Positions 9,301 to 11,489 of a stretch of DNA of 11,838 bases are shown here, piece after piece. The stretch comes from Baffinella frigidus (taxonomy: Eukaryota; Cryptophyceae; Cryptomonadales; Baffinellaceae), in NCBI GenBank assembly GCA_026770585.1, contig MU646318.1:486141-497978 (forward strand), given 5' to 3'. Made by a program: the position numbers and the translations under genes. Numbering within the stretch: the first letter of the stretch is position 1; each line of letters starts with the position of its first letter. Below the pieces are notes generated by a model. That model was given only the letters and a program-made list of their open reading frames with translations. It did not search any database and was not told the origin of the DNA.

Positions 9301-11345
9301 ACCCGAATCCCGAAACCCGAATCCCGGAACCAGACACGTCGGTGGGTATCGGCGCGTATCCGGTCCGTCTCGGAAAACCCGAAACCCGAATCCCGAATCC
9401 CGAATCCCGAATCCCGAATCCCGAAACCCGGAACCCGAATCCAGGCACATCGGTGGGGATTGGCGCGTACCTGGTGCGTCTCGGGCAGCGCGCAATCCAA
9501 AAGGGCCCTCCGATCCTCCTTACGGGCGAGGCCGCGCTCAACAAGGTCCACTAGAAAACCCGAAACTAGAAACTAGAAAACTAGAAACCTGGTTCGAACC
9601 CCGAAACCCATCCCAAACCCGAAAGCCGAAACCCCAAACCCCAAACCCGACACCTGAAAGCCGAAACCCGAAAGCGCGCGATCCAGAAGGGCCCTCCGAT
9701 CCTCCTCACGGGCGAGGCGGCTCTGAACAAGGTAACGTAGAAAACCCGAAACTAGAAAATCCGAAACCCGAAACCCGAAACCCGAAACCTGAAACCCGAA
9801 ACCCGAAGCACTGACCCCGAAACCAGGCAGCCGAAACCCCAACCCCCAAACCCCAAACTCCAAACACCAATCCCCAATCCCCAAACACCAAACCCCAAAC
9901 CCTCCTAAACACACCCCTAAAACCACCCATAACCCTAAACTTTCTGACCCGACAACCGAAACCCGAAACAAACCCGAATATCCAAACCCCAAACCCCAAA
10001 ACCGAAAACCGAAAACCGAACCCCGAAACCCAAACACAGGTTCTGGGCAAGAAGGTGTACACATCAAACTACCAGATCGGCGGGACCCACACCGAAAACC
10101 GAGAACCGAAAAACCGAAACACCGAAAACCCCAATCCCGAAAACTGAGAACCGAAAACCGAAACGCGAAAACCGAACCCCAAAACGCGAATGCAGGTGCT
10201 GGGCAAGAAGGTGTACACATCAAACTACCAGCTCGGCGGGACGCAGATCATGTACAACAACGGCGTCACCCACGAGGTTAATTCCTAACACGTTTTGCCC
10301 TCGATGCCTTCTAAAGTCATGTATGGCACCAAGCTAAACCGGCGCGAAGGCGCTGAATCCCTTCTGGAACACACCTGAAACGTGTGTGTTTTGATGGTAC
10401 AAAACTGACACGGTGCTGAACCGTAAACCATAAACCATAAACCATAAACCATAAACCATAAACCATAAACCATAAACCATAAAACCCTACTCCCTCAACC
10501 CTACACTTTAACGTGAAGGTGGTGTCGGACGACTTGGCGGGCGAGTCAGCGATCCTCGCGTGGGTCTCGTTCGTCCCTTCTGCCAAAACAAAGTGCAAAC
10601 GGCCAAAACCCGTTTCGGCAGTTCAGGGATATACGAATTTTTTTCCTGGTGTAGATAAAACTGGAAAGGTGCTTAACCCTGAACAATTAACCCTACACGC
10701 GGATAGGTGGTGTCGGACGACTTGGAGGGCGTGTCCGCCATCCTCTCGTGGGTCTCGTTCGTCCCGGCTGTCAAGGGCGGCGTCCTCCCCGTCCTGCGGT
10801 GCCCGCCCGAACCCCTTGGGACCCTAGATTGCATGAACCCGGAACGATACGCCCTACACGCTACACCCTACACCATCCTCTGGCACCCGCCGTCAACCCT
10901 TGATGCGTACACCCTGAAACCTACACCCTACACCCTACACCCTACACCCTACACCCTACACCCTGCACCCTACACCCTACACCCTACACCCCACACCCTA
11001 CACCCCACACCCCACACCCTACACCCTACACCCTAAACCTTGAACTCTGAACTCAAAATCCGTGTGCACGGTATCAGGCAACCCCAAGAAGCTGCTGGAT
11101 CCGATCGACCGCAAGATCCGGATCCTGGAAACGATTCGAGGGTGTAAGATGTAGGGTTTAGTAAAGCCGCCGGGGGCATCATGTAAAGTCGTTGTCTCTC
11201 TGTAAACCCTAACGACCCCCTTACTATCGTTGGCAGGGTATCGGGCAACCCGAAGAAGCTCTTGGACCCGATCGACCGCAAGATCTTCGACCCGCGGCGC
11301 GGGCCCAACCCCCAGAAGATCTACGACCCCCGCCTCCTGCTCACG
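218..11345 (+). CDS. ACC: Multidomain acetyl-CoA carboxylase, internal part (19 exons)
   Basis: Acetyl-CoA carboxylase makes malonyl-CoA from acetyl-CoA, the committed step of fatty acid synthesis; the CT domain moves the carboxyl group from biotin to acetyl-CoA. Proposed join: 218-337, 1284-1378, 1644-1697, 2427-2548, 2930-3035, 3336-3382, 3662-3721, 4049-4190, 4955-5022, 5702-5806, 6503-6583, 7307-7392, 8132-8241, 8539-8638, 9043-9135, 9445-9545, 10196-10276, 10707-10798, 11237-11345. Every join keeps frame and every listed exon follows AG and starts with G. Recognised family signatures, in order: [117 protein letters not shown]. Seen directly: exons and frame. Family knowledge: identity. 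Inferred: exact splice choice. Start, N-terminal domains and stop lie outside the window. Plastid or cytosolic form cannot be told. Confidence 0.9.
402..453 (+). pseudogene. Exon A fragment A2 (3' part plus donor)
   Basis: Repeats the last 50 or so bases of exon A ([17 protein letters not shown]) and the GC-type donor. It starts abruptly after AGCTAGTGTA with no suitable acceptor, so it is probably spliced out as intron. It lies downstream of A1, as expected from duplication across the donor junction. Confidence 0.75.
486..604 (+). CDS. ACC exon A, second full-length copy A3
   Basis: Nearly the same protein as A1 with substitutions ([15 protein letters not shown]), open throughout, ending in the same ACAG|GC donor. 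The flank before it is GAGAG rather than ACAGG, which leaves one leading base where A1 has two, so A1 and A3 are not simply interchangeable. It could be the used copy, an alternative exon or a decaying duplicate. Using both in one mRNA would shift the frame. Confidence 0.5.
643..688 (+). pseudogene. Exon A fragment A4
   Basis: A 3' fragment ([13 protein letters not shown]) with one extra A before the GC donor. The following intron sequence, about 702-731, repeats that found after A1 at 350-379 (TACAGCCTGAACGCTACACC), so intron flank and exon tail were copied together. Confidence 0.7.
753..838 (+). pseudogene. Fused exon A tail and exon B middle, no intron between
   Basis: 753-800 is the exon A tail ending GAAAAGCAG. 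It runs directly into 801-838, a copy of the middle of exon B (ACGCTCCACATGTGCAACC onward, protein TLHMCN.FFLSI). Thirty-two bases of the expected A-B cDNA are missing at the join, the intron is absent, and the two parts are in different frames. It cannot encode ACC. Confidence 0.75.
909..950 (+). pseudogene. Exon A fragment A6
   Basis: Another copy of the exon A 3' part ([13 protein letters not shown]), with a short internal deletion at the CCGC of the SRG codons. It ends at AGACA followed by TAAAACTCC, so the donor is lost. Confidence 0.7.
1038..1087 (+). pseudogene. Exon B fragment B1 (5' part plus acceptor)
   Basis: Carries the acceptor AACAG|GCAAGG and the first 50 bases of exon B ([17 protein letters not shown]), then breaks into unrelated sequence (CTTTGTCTCG). 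It lies upstream of complete exon B, as for duplication across an acceptor. Confidence 0.8.
1088..1283 (+). other. Intron segment with mostly unique sequence
   Basis: One of the few non-telomeric intron stretches. It holds a direct repeat, GGACGTGGAAAGGATGA at 1118-1134 and a copy with two mismatches at 1150-1166. A TTTTGGCTCA word at 1136-1145 recalls part of the dinoflagellate spliced leader. No gene seen. Confidence 0.5.
1284..1378 (+). CDS. ACC: ACC exon B (central region, CNH motif)
   Basis: Encodes [18 protein letters not shown], then [14 protein letters not shown]. The CNH(F/I)FL..VP segment is a landmark of eukaryotic ACC central regions. Acceptor ACAG|GC; donor GAG|GTCGAC at 1379. 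Two leading bases complete the Gly codon split with exon A; it ends in phase 0. Confidence 0.88.
1379..1643 (+). repeat. Intron B-C: CCCTGAA and CCCTAAA telomere-like array
   Basis: About 265 bases of tandem heptamers. CCCTGAA dominates near 1395-1440. Near-perfect CCCTAAA, the plant/alga telomere unit on its C-rich strand, runs from about 1440 to 1535, then CCCCAAA/CACTAAA variants. No gene or exon fragment seen. Confidence 0.9.
1644..1697 (+). CDS. ACC: ACC exon C (central region)
   Basis: Eighteen codons, [18 protein letters not shown], a likely helix after the CNH segment. Acceptor TCAG|GCGG; donor CAG|GTCTCC. Phase 0 at both ends, so skipping it would keep frame. Confidence 0.82.
1698..2179 (+). 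repeat. Intron C-D: CCCTGAA, CACCAAA and CCCGAAA arrays
   Basis: Three heptamer variants follow one another: CCCTGAA at about 1715-1790, CACCAAA at about 1882-1971, and CCCGAAA at about 2074-2131. Exon fragment C2 sits between the first two. No gene seen apart from that. Confidence 0.88.
1806..1832 (+). pseudogene. Exon C fragment C2 (3' part plus donor)
   Basis: Repeats the exon C end (SNAKRLRQ) with one synonymous-type change and then the same donor and intron start (GTCTCCCTCAACCCTAAACC) found after complete exon C. Duplication therefore crossed the exon-intron junction. Confidence 0.8.
2180..2250 (+). pseudogene. Exon D fragment D1 with in-frame TAG
   Basis: Acceptor ACAG|GAGG followed by [15 protein letters not shown], with one extra Val-Glu pair relative to exon D, then TAG at 2225-2227 where exon D has GAG. 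Similarity continues to about 2250 (PDDSAT.L). If its acceptor were used, translation would stop here. Confidence 0.85.
2259..2402 (+). repeat. AT-rich AATAAT/AAATAAAT tract
   Basis: A low-complexity A/T tract in an otherwise C-rich intron, built of AATAATAAT and AAATAAAT words. It separates the broken D1 copy from complete exon D. No coding signal. Confidence 0.85.
2427..2548 (+). CDS. ACC: ACC exon D (central region)
   Basis: Encodes [20 protein letters not shown], then [20 protein letters not shown] plus two bases. Acceptor CCAG|GCGG; donor CAG|GTAGAC. It lies where the ACC central region leads into the conserved NPSG strand of exon E; the acidic, Ala/Gly-rich middle looks like a lineage-specific loop. 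The two trailing bases complete an Arg codon with exon E. Confidence 0.82.
2549..2929 (+). repeat. Intron D-E: CACCAAA array with 84-bp higher-order period, then AAACTC hexamers
   Basis: From about 2634 to 2800 the heptamer CACCAAA repeats almost perfectly. It is interrupted by the same word CCCTCACCTCAAC at 2661 and 2745, exactly 84 bp (12 heptamers) apart. From about 2806 to 2926 the unit shifts to AAACTC and then AAACA-type words. The long open frames here on both strands follow from the repeat and are not genes. Confidence 0.9.
2930..3035 (+). CDS. ACC: ACC exon E (central region, NPSG strand)
   Basis: Encodes [19 protein letters not shown], then [17 protein letters not shown]. It matches the ACC segment with an N.SG turn and a YxEV ending just ahead of the CT domain. 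Acceptor ACAG|GGGG; donor GAG|GTCTGC. The intron start GGTCTGCACC closely resembles the first bases of exon F with its AG (GGTCTTCACC). Confidence 0.88.
3076..3128 (+). pseudogene. Exon E fragment E2 (3' part plus donor, frameshifted)
   Basis: Resembles [19 protein letters not shown] but lacks a C in GACGT(C)GAGAC, shifting the frame. It ends in GTGGAG|GTCTAC, a copy of the donor. It lies downstream of exon E. Confidence 0.75.
3197..3211 (+). pseudogene. Exon E fragment E3 (last 15 bases plus donor)
   Basis: GACCGTGTAAATGGAG|GTCTTGC repeats the DVYMEV end and donor, with TAC changed to TAA. Short, but its place after E2 and before exon F supports a third copy. Confidence 0.5.
3212..3335 (+). 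repeat. CCATGAA/CCCTAAA array in intron E-F
   Basis: Alternating CCATGAA and CCCTAAA heptamers, becoming pure CCCTAAA at about 3300-3327 just before the exon F acceptor. Confidence 0.85.
3336..3382 (+). CDS. ACC: ACC exon F (central region)
   Basis: Fifteen codons, [15 protein letters not shown], plus two bases (AG). Acceptor CCAG|GTCTTC; donor TTCAG|GTCCG. The CAGGTC at its end is repeated as CAGGTC at the start of exon G. Single copy in the window. Confidence 0.8.
3383..3661 (+). repeat. Intron F-G: CCTGGAC heptamers and degenerate telomere-like sequence
   Basis: CCTGGAC repeats about five times at 3426-3460; the rest is degenerate CCCTAAA/CCCCAAA sequence. No exon copy seen. Confidence 0.8.
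3662..3721 (+). CDS. ACC: ACC exon G (NTPY motif, edge of CT domain)
   Basis: Encodes [19 protein letters not shown] plus two bases of Pro. With exon H this makes [12 protein letters not shown], matching the conserved NTPY segment that opens the CT region in eukaryotic ACC. Acceptor CCAG|GTCG; donor ACTCC|GTACACC, whose GTAC recurs as the first bases of exon H. Confidence 0.85.
3722..3820 (+). repeat. CCCTACA array at the start of intron G-H
   Basis: Tandem CCCTACA at about 3722-3755, starting right at the donor, then degenerate sequence up to the H1 acceptor. Confidence 0.8.
3821..3886 (+). pseudogene. Exon H fragment H1 (5' part plus acceptor, TGA)
   Basis: GCAG|GTACGCATCAATCGACC onward encodes [21 protein letters not shown], very close to exon H, then hits TGA at 3885-3887 where exon H reads TGC. 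After this the sequence turns into C-rich repeat. Upstream of complete exon H. Confidence 0.88.
3887..4048 (+). other. Intron sequence between H1 and exon H
   Basis: Degenerate C-rich sequence with a repeated ACCAGAATCCATAA word at about 3928-3955 and a short AT-richer stretch. No gene seen. Confidence 0.6.
4049..4190 (+). CDS. ACC: ACC exon H (start of CT region, TTYCYDF motif)
   Basis: Forty-seven codons: [20 protein letters not shown], then [17 protein letters not shown] and [10 protein letters not shown]. The TTYxYDF..LF..AL...W pattern is highly conserved in eukaryotic ACC. Acceptor CCAG|GTACGC; donor CAG|GTCAGC. It is the only copy in which both the 5' and 3' parts are intact, between H1 (5' part) and H3 (3' part). 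Confidence 0.93.
4191..4350 (+). repeat. CCCCAAAATATA-type repeat in intron H-I
   Basis: Tandem imperfect ACCCCCAAAATAT / ACCCCTACA words, AT-richer than the other introns. The same repeat type resumes after H3 at 4437-4530, so intron flank was copied with the exon tail. Confidence 0.85.
4352..4436 (+). pseudogene. Exon H fragment H3 (3' part plus donor)
   Basis: Encodes [27 protein letters not shown] in parts ([16 protein letters not shown] is identical to exon H), with donor CAG|GTTATT. There is no AG|G in the right phase at its start. Downstream of exon H. Confidence 0.87.
4437..4601 (+). repeat. CCCCAAAATATA repeat passing into CCCGAAA
   Basis: The first 90 bases repeat the ACCCCCAAAATAT type; the last 60 are CCCGAAA/CCCCAAC words before fragment I1. 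Confidence 0.8.
4602..4653 (+). pseudogene. Exon I fragment I1 (5' part plus acceptor)
   Basis: CCAG|GGTGGAGTC onward encodes [17 protein letters not shown] and then dissolves into AAAACCC repeat. First of three 5' fragments before complete exon I. Confidence 0.85.
4729..4782 (+). pseudogene. Exon I fragment I2 (5' part plus acceptor)
   Basis: ACAG|GGTGGAGTT onward encodes [17 protein letters not shown]. The Pro-Met pair of exon I is missing, and the sequence leaves the exon after this. Preceded by CCCTGAA repeats. Confidence 0.82.
4840..4892 (+). pseudogene. Exon I fragment I3 (5' part plus acceptor)
   Basis: ACAG|GGTGGGGTC onward encodes [17 protein letters not shown]. Like I1 it departs from exon I at TTCTCGCACAGCCAAA, so I1 and I3 share the same break and probably derive from one duplication. 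Confidence 0.85.
4955..5022 (+). CDS. ACC: ACC exon I (CT domain)
   Basis: Encodes [19 protein letters not shown], then KDG and two bases of Gly. Acceptor ACAG|GGTGG; donor GGCGG|GTAACG. It is the only one of four tandem copies with the full 3' end and a working donor, and the only one whose phase joins exon J. It is a CT-region segment between the YDF helix and the ELV strand of exon J. Confidence 0.85.
5147..5188 (+). pseudogene. Exon I fragment I5 (3' part plus donor)
   Basis: Encodes [12 protein letters not shown] and ends GGCCG|GTAGCC. It lacks the [10 protein letters not shown] part and has no acceptor. Downstream of exon I, following CCCGAAA repeat. Confidence 0.82.
5338..5385 (+). 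repeat. Twin tandem hairpins CTGCAC-loop-GTGCAG
   Basis: CTGCAC (5338-5343), 7-base loop, GTGCAG (5351-5356), then again CTGCAC (5367-5372), 7-base loop, GTGCAG (5380-5385). The copies extend left into GGTATCTGCAC / GGTACCTGCAC, so this is a direct repeat of about 24 bp at 29-bp spacing whose unit is itself a hairpin. Confidence 0.85.
5520..5566 (+). repeat. Perfect 18-bp inverted repeat, 11-base loop
   Basis: AAAGTTAAGTACCCGAAC at 5520-5537 is exactly reverse-complementary to 5549-5566, around CGGGGTTCGGG. It is inside an intron and 36 bases before fragment J1, and is not followed by a T run. It may be the end of a fold-back element or an RNA structure. Confidence 0.92.
5603..5640 (+). pseudogene. 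Exon J fragment J1 (5' part plus acceptor)
   Basis: ACAG|GTTCGAGGC onward encodes [12 protein letters not shown] and then runs into CCCGAAACCCGGACC repeat. Upstream of complete exon J. Confidence 0.85.
5702..5806 (+). CDS. ACC: ACC exon J (CT domain, [11 protein letters not shown] motif)
   Basis: Encodes [20 protein letters not shown], then [14 protein letters not shown] and two bases of Trp. R.PG.NDIGMVAWR is a hallmark of the eukaryotic ACC carboxyltransferase domain; here it reads [14 protein letters not shown]. Acceptor CAG|GTTCG; donor TCTG|GTAACC. Flanked by a 5' fragment (J1) and a 3' fragment (J3). Confidence 0.95.
5873..5962 (-). repeat. Inverted telomere-like block (GGTGTAC, TAGGGTG)
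   Basis: The only sizeable block with the G-rich strand on +: about five GGTGTAC heptamers then GGTGTAG heptamers. It follows two ACACCCTTTTTTT words (about 5815-5827 and 5859-5871), so a strand switch occurs around 5871. It ends five bases before exon fragment J3. Confidence 0.88.
5972..6060 (+). pseudogene. Exon J fragment J3 (3' part plus donor)
   Basis: Encodes [20 protein letters not shown] in part and the whole [12 protein letters not shown] end. The final 67 bases including GTAA (5997-6063) are identical to exon J (5743-5809). It lacks the FEAKE start, and its first base is in a phase that would not join exon I. It is a recent copy downstream of exon J. Confidence 0.88.
6061..6289 (+). 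repeat. Intron J-K: CCCCAAA and CACTAAA telomere-like repeats
   Basis: Runs of CCCCAAA (about 6137-6170) and CACTAAA/CCCTAAA (about 6170-6260) fill the space between J3 and K1. No coding sequence seen. Confidence 0.85.
6290..6331 (+). pseudogene. Exon K fragment K1 (5' part plus acceptor)
   Basis: ACAG|GATGCAAACACC onward encodes [13 protein letters not shown] and then becomes CCCCAAAACCC repeat. Upstream of complete exon K. Confidence 0.85.
6332..6502 (+). repeat. CACTAAA array between K1 and exon K
   Basis: Near-perfect CACTAAA heptamers at about 6366-6416, then AT-richer degenerate sequence up to the acceptor ACCAG. Confidence 0.85.
6503..6583 (+). CDS. ACC: ACC exon K (CT domain, IANDVT motif)
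   Basis: Encodes [20 protein letters not shown], then VQNGSF and two bases of Gly. The TP(E)xPxGR..(V/I)I.NDVT...GSFG pattern is typical of ACC CT domains. Acceptor CCAG|GATGC; donor TTCGG|GTACCC. Phase joins exon J and exon L. Confidence 0.94.
6597..6730 (+). repeat. Four-copy 36-37 bp tandem repeat
   Basis: The core ACAGCGG(G/A)CT(A/G)CGAAGG recurs at 6601, 6637, 6674 and 6710, linked by ACCCCCTAACC-type words. The unit is five times longer than the heptamers elsewhere and contains GC-rich non-telomeric sequence, so it is a separate minisatellite. Confidence 0.9.
6770..6810 (+). repeat. Overlapping inverted repeats
   Basis: TAGGGAC (6770-6776) pairs with GTCCCTA (6785-6791), and CCCTACGG (6787-6794) pairs with CCGTAGGG (6803-6810). 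The shared CCCTA means only one stem can form at a time. It lies just upstream of the K3 copy. Confidence 0.8.
6825..6905 (+). pseudogene. Exon K second full-length copy K3, donor lost
   Basis: Full 81-base copy encoding [20 protein letters not shown] and VQNGSF, open in frame, after AAG|GATGC. At its end the GT of exon K is AT (TTCGG|ATAACC), so normal donor use is lost. If spliced in after K it would repeat 27 residues in frame. Probably skipped. Confidence 0.75.
6906..7050 (+). other. Intron K-L, degenerate telomere-like sequence
   Basis: CCATAAA-type words at about 6925-6970 and TCTCATCC words after. No exon copy before L1. Confidence 0.6.
7052..7114 (+). pseudogene. Exon L fragment L1 (5' part)
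   Basis: Encodes [20 protein letters not shown] and then departs (PWEPA). It is preceded by CCCATG rather than an AG, so its acceptor is gone. First of two 5' fragments before exon L. Confidence 0.8.
7172..7240 (+). pseudogene. Exon L fragment L2 (5' part plus acceptor)
   Basis: CCAG|GGTGTGGGAGG onward encodes [20 protein letters not shown], then PWV, the same departure as L1 (LPPWE / LSPWV). L1 and L2 thus share a break point. Confidence 0.82.
7307..7392 (+). CDS. ACC: ACC exon L (CT domain, AANTGARIG motif, first half)
   Basis: Encodes [20 protein letters not shown], then RVYVAANT and one base of Gly. With exon M it makes VAANTGARIGL, the conserved (Y/L)(L/V)AANSGARIG signature, here with Thr for the usual Ser. 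Acceptor CCAG|GGTGCG; donor ACACCG|GTCTGA. Confidence 0.94.
7393..7491 (+). repeat. CCCTAAA/CCCTAGA array
   Basis: Heptamers CCCTACA, CCCTAAA and CCCTAGA fill the gap between exon L and fragment L4. Confidence 0.85.
7492..7508 (+). pseudogene. Exon L fragment L4 (last 17 bases plus donor)
   Basis: CGTCGCTGCCAACACCG followed by GTCTGA repeats the VAANT end and its donor exactly. Downstream of exon L. Short but unmistakable. Confidence 0.85.
7517..7677 (+). repeat. CCCCTCAA octamer array with 56-bp higher-order period
   Basis: The only large array with an 8-base unit. The variant block with CCCATCAA and two CCCCTCAT units recurs at 7564 and 7620, exactly 56 bp (seven octamers) apart, showing block-wise duplication. 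Confidence 0.88.
7678..7975 (+). repeat. Intron L-M: CCCTGAA then CCCCAAA array
   Basis: Degenerate CCCTAAA/CCCTGAA from 7690 to 7900, including a short GC-rich patch GCCCCGCGACGTGCACGTCAC at about 7783-7803, then near-perfect CCCCAAA at about 7908-7950 before fragment M1. Confidence 0.8.
7976..8040 (+). pseudogene. Exon M fragment M1 (5' part plus acceptor)
   Basis: GCAG|GCGCGCATC... encodes [19 protein letters not shown], then leaves the exon at GAGGAAACCACAACC and ends in TAA at about 8069. Upstream of complete exon M; the preceding AACGCAG is the same in both. Confidence 0.87.
8132..8241 (+). CDS. ACC: ACC exon M (CT domain, [11 protein letters not shown] motif)
   Basis: Encodes [20 protein letters not shown], then [23 protein letters not shown](E/D)E(I/V)K and the NP..G..(Y/F)LYL patterns are standard in eukaryotic ACC. 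Acceptor GCAG|GCGCGC; donor GAG|GTGCTG. Confidence 0.95.
8242..8538 (+). other. Intron M-N: short telomere-like stretch then A-rich sequence
   Basis: About 8290-8330 is CCCTAAA-like with CCATAAA words to 8350. From 8390 to 8520 it is A-rich (AATAAAAATAAAAACAACAAC). No exon copy or gene. Confidence 0.65.
8539..8638 (+). CDS. ACC: ACC exon N (CT domain)
   Basis: Encodes [20 protein letters not shown], then [13 protein letters not shown] and one base of Gly. The ..HRI..IIG..DG(L/I)GVENL pattern, completed by exon O, is typical of the CT domain. Acceptor CCAG|GTGGAC; donor GATG|GTATCC. The donor's GTATC recurs as the first bases of exon O. Confidence 0.93.
8644..8775 (+). mobile_element. AT-rich fold-back element, possible MITE
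   Basis: A nested, symmetric inverted repeat centred at about 8710. Outer arms CCTCAGAGAATCCTTTT (8644-8660) and 8759-8775 match with one mismatch. Middle arms GAAATTTACTACACA (8681-8695) and 8724-8738 match perfectly. Inner arms are TTTACTA (8703-8709) and TAGTAAA (8714-8720). It is AT-rich, unlike the introns around it. It starts five bases into the intron after exon N and ends five bases before fragment N2. No clear target duplication is seen. Confidence 0.78.
8781..8838 (+). pseudogene. Exon N fragment N2 (3' part plus donor)
   Basis: Encodes [19 protein letters not shown] and ends GATG|GTGTGC. It lacks the first 14 codons of exon N and begins just past the fold-back element. Downstream of exon N. 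Confidence 0.87.
8902..8926 (+). pseudogene. Exon N fragment N3 (last 25 bases)
   Basis: TCACCGCCGTTATCGGCCCG then GACGG repeats TAVIGPDG; the donor GT is GC (GGACGGCATG). Downstream of N2. Confidence 0.75.
9043..9135 (+). CDS. ACC: ACC exon O (CT domain, GVENLRGAG motif)
   Basis: Encodes [20 protein letters not shown], then [10 protein letters not shown] and one base of Gly. It matches the conserved GVE(N/C)LRGSG.IAG.(T/S).RAY..(I/T)FT(I/L)T segment. Acceptor CTAG|GTATCG; donor TCCG|GTACAC. Single copy in the window. Confidence 0.95.
9136..9333 (+). repeat. Intron O-P: CCCTAAA, CCATAAA and CCCGAAT repeats
   Basis: CCCTAAA at about 9170-9225, CCATAAA at about 9225-9250, then CCCGAAA/CCCGAAT up to fragment P1. 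Confidence 0.85.
9334..9374 (+). pseudogene. Exon P fragment P1 (5' part plus altered acceptor)
   Basis: CAG|ACACGTCGGTG onward encodes [13 protein letters not shown] and then becomes AAAACCCGAAA repeat. The base after AG is A rather than the G found at complete exons. Upstream of exon P. Confidence 0.85.
9375..9444 (+). repeat. CCCGAAT/CCCGAAA array
   Basis: Heptamer CCCGAAT repeated about five times between CCCGAAA units, filling the gap between P1 and exon P. Confidence 0.88.
9445..9545 (+). CDS. ACC: ACC exon P (CT domain, [13 protein letters not shown] motif)
   Basis: Encodes [20 protein letters not shown], then [27 protein letters not shown] and the P(I/L)ILTG..ALNK segment are among the best conserved in eukaryotic ACC. 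Acceptor CCAG|GCACAT; donor AAG|GTCCAC. Confidence 0.96.
9546..9673 (+). repeat. AACTAGAAA and CCCGAAA repeats
   Basis: Short AAACTAGAAA direct repeats (about 9552-9590) then CCCGAAA/CCCCAAA words up to P3. Confidence 0.7.
9674..9731 (+). pseudogene. Exon P fragment P3 (3' part plus donor)
   Basis: Encodes [19 protein letters not shown] with donor AAG|GTAACG, which is a better GTAA donor than the one after exon P. It follows CCCGAAAG repeat with no AG|G. Downstream of exon P. Confidence 0.87.
9732..10039 (+). repeat. Intron P-Q: CCCGAAA, CCCCAAA and AAAACCG repeats
   Basis: CCCGAAA at about 9755-9810, CCCCAAA/CCCCAAT at about 9835-9905, AAAACCG at about 9998-10022. The long open frames on the other strand here (Gly-Phe-Arg-Val-rich) are reading of the repeat. 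Confidence 0.87.
10040..10088 (+). pseudogene. Exon Q fragment Q1 (5' part plus acceptor)
   Basis: ACAG|GTTCTGGGC onward encodes [16 protein letters not shown] and then enters ACCGAAAACC repeat. Only two base differences from exon Q over 47 bases. Upstream of exon Q. Confidence 0.9.
10089..10195 (+). repeat. AAAACCG heptamer array
   Basis: Imperfect AAAACCG/GAGAACCG units between Q1 and exon Q, with AAAACGCG variants near the acceptor. Confidence 0.82.
10196..10276 (+). CDS. ACC: ACC exon Q (CT domain, [10 protein letters not shown] motif)
   Basis: Encodes [20 protein letters not shown], then NNGVTHE. The LG(R/K).VYTSN.QLGG.QIM..NGV.H stretch is strongly conserved in eukaryotic ACC. Acceptor GCAG|GTGCTG; donor GAG|GTTAAT. 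Phase 0 at both ends. Confidence 0.96.
10277..10420 (+). other. Intron Q-R, unique segment
   Basis: Non-telomeric sequence with a small stem, AACACAC (10368-10374) with GTGTGTT (10384-10390). No exon copy or gene seen. Confidence 0.55.
10421..10483 (+). repeat. CCATAAA array
   Basis: About eight near-perfect CCATAAA heptamers, the purest CCATAAA block in the window, just before fragment R1. Confidence 0.92.
10519..10578 (+). pseudogene. Exon R fragment R1 (5' part plus acceptor)
   Basis: GAAG|GTGGTGTCGG onward encodes [20 protein letters not shown] and then leaves at TCTGCC. Upstream of exon R. Confidence 0.87.
10580..10621 (+). repeat. Nested inverted repeat after R1
   Basis: CTGCC (10580-10584) pairs with GGCAG (10617-10621), and inside it AAACGG (10597-10602) pairs with CCGTTT (10610-10615). 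It starts exactly where R1 leaves exon sequence. Confidence 0.55.
10707..10798 (+). CDS. ACC: ACC exon R (CT domain, DDLEGV motif)
   Basis: Encodes [20 protein letters not shown], then [10 protein letters not shown] and two bases of Arg. Matches the conserved DDL.GV..I..W(L/M)S(Y/F)VP segment. Acceptor ATAG|GTGGTG. The donor is inferred at CTGCG|GTGCCC because it gives the right phase to join exon S; the open frame runs further, to TAG at about 10825. Confidence 0.9.
10799..11069 (+). repeat. Intron R-S: CCCTACA array
   Basis: After about 50 bases of degenerate sequence the heptamer CCCTACA runs almost perfectly from about 10917 to 11032 with CCCCACA variants. No exon copy before S1. Confidence 0.9.
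11070..11118 (+). pseudogene. Exon S fragment S1 (5' part)
   Basis: Encodes [16 protein letters not shown] then departs. It is preceded by GCACG rather than AG, so its acceptor is lost. Upstream of exon S. Confidence 0.85.
11119..11236 (+). other. Intron sequence between S1 and exon S
   Basis: Mostly unique. It includes GGGTGTAAGATGTAGGGTTTAG at about 11140-11161, a second short stretch of telomere-like sequence in the G-rich orientation. No gene. Confidence 0.6.
11237..11345 (+). CDS. ACC: ACC exon S (CT domain)
   Basis: Encodes [20 protein letters not shown], then [16 protein letters not shown]. Corresponds to the ACC segment D..DR.(I/V).(F) followed by YD.R.(L/M)(L/I), with a short lineage-specific insertion (RRGPNPQK). 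Acceptor GCAG|GGTATC; donor ACG|GTACAC. The CT domain should continue downstream of the window. Confidence 0.9.
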
Positions 11346-11487
11346 GTACACCCCTCATCCTAACCTCGACATCCTAGACACTGTACAATAAAAAATAAAA
11401 ATAAAAAATAAAAATAAGTTCTAACGATACCAAGTCAACAAAAAATAATAAACAAAAAAATATGAACACTCAACGCTACCCACTTTA
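11346..11487 (+). other. Intron after exon S, A-rich part
   Basis: AAAAATAAAAAT repeats at about 11385-11418 in an A/T-rich stretch leading to fragment S3. No gene. Confidence 0.65.
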
Positions 11488-11489
11488 CT

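Noticed and set aside
9206-10223. Long open frames on the minus strand rich in Gly-Phe-Arg-Val (also near 2545-2868 and 4281-4893)
   Set aside because: They are the translation of G-rich heptamers (a 7-base unit is read in all three frames in turn), cross exon copies in antisense, and show no family motif.
10854-10895. A further exon R fragment around CATCCTCTGGCACCCGCC
   Set aside because: Resemblance to the exon R sequence is short and gapped, and cannot be told from chance.
218-11345. ACC pseudogene
   Set aside because: A complete set of 19 exons keeps frame, phase and conserved motifs with splice sites; only the extra copies are broken. Loss of function outside the window cannot be excluded.
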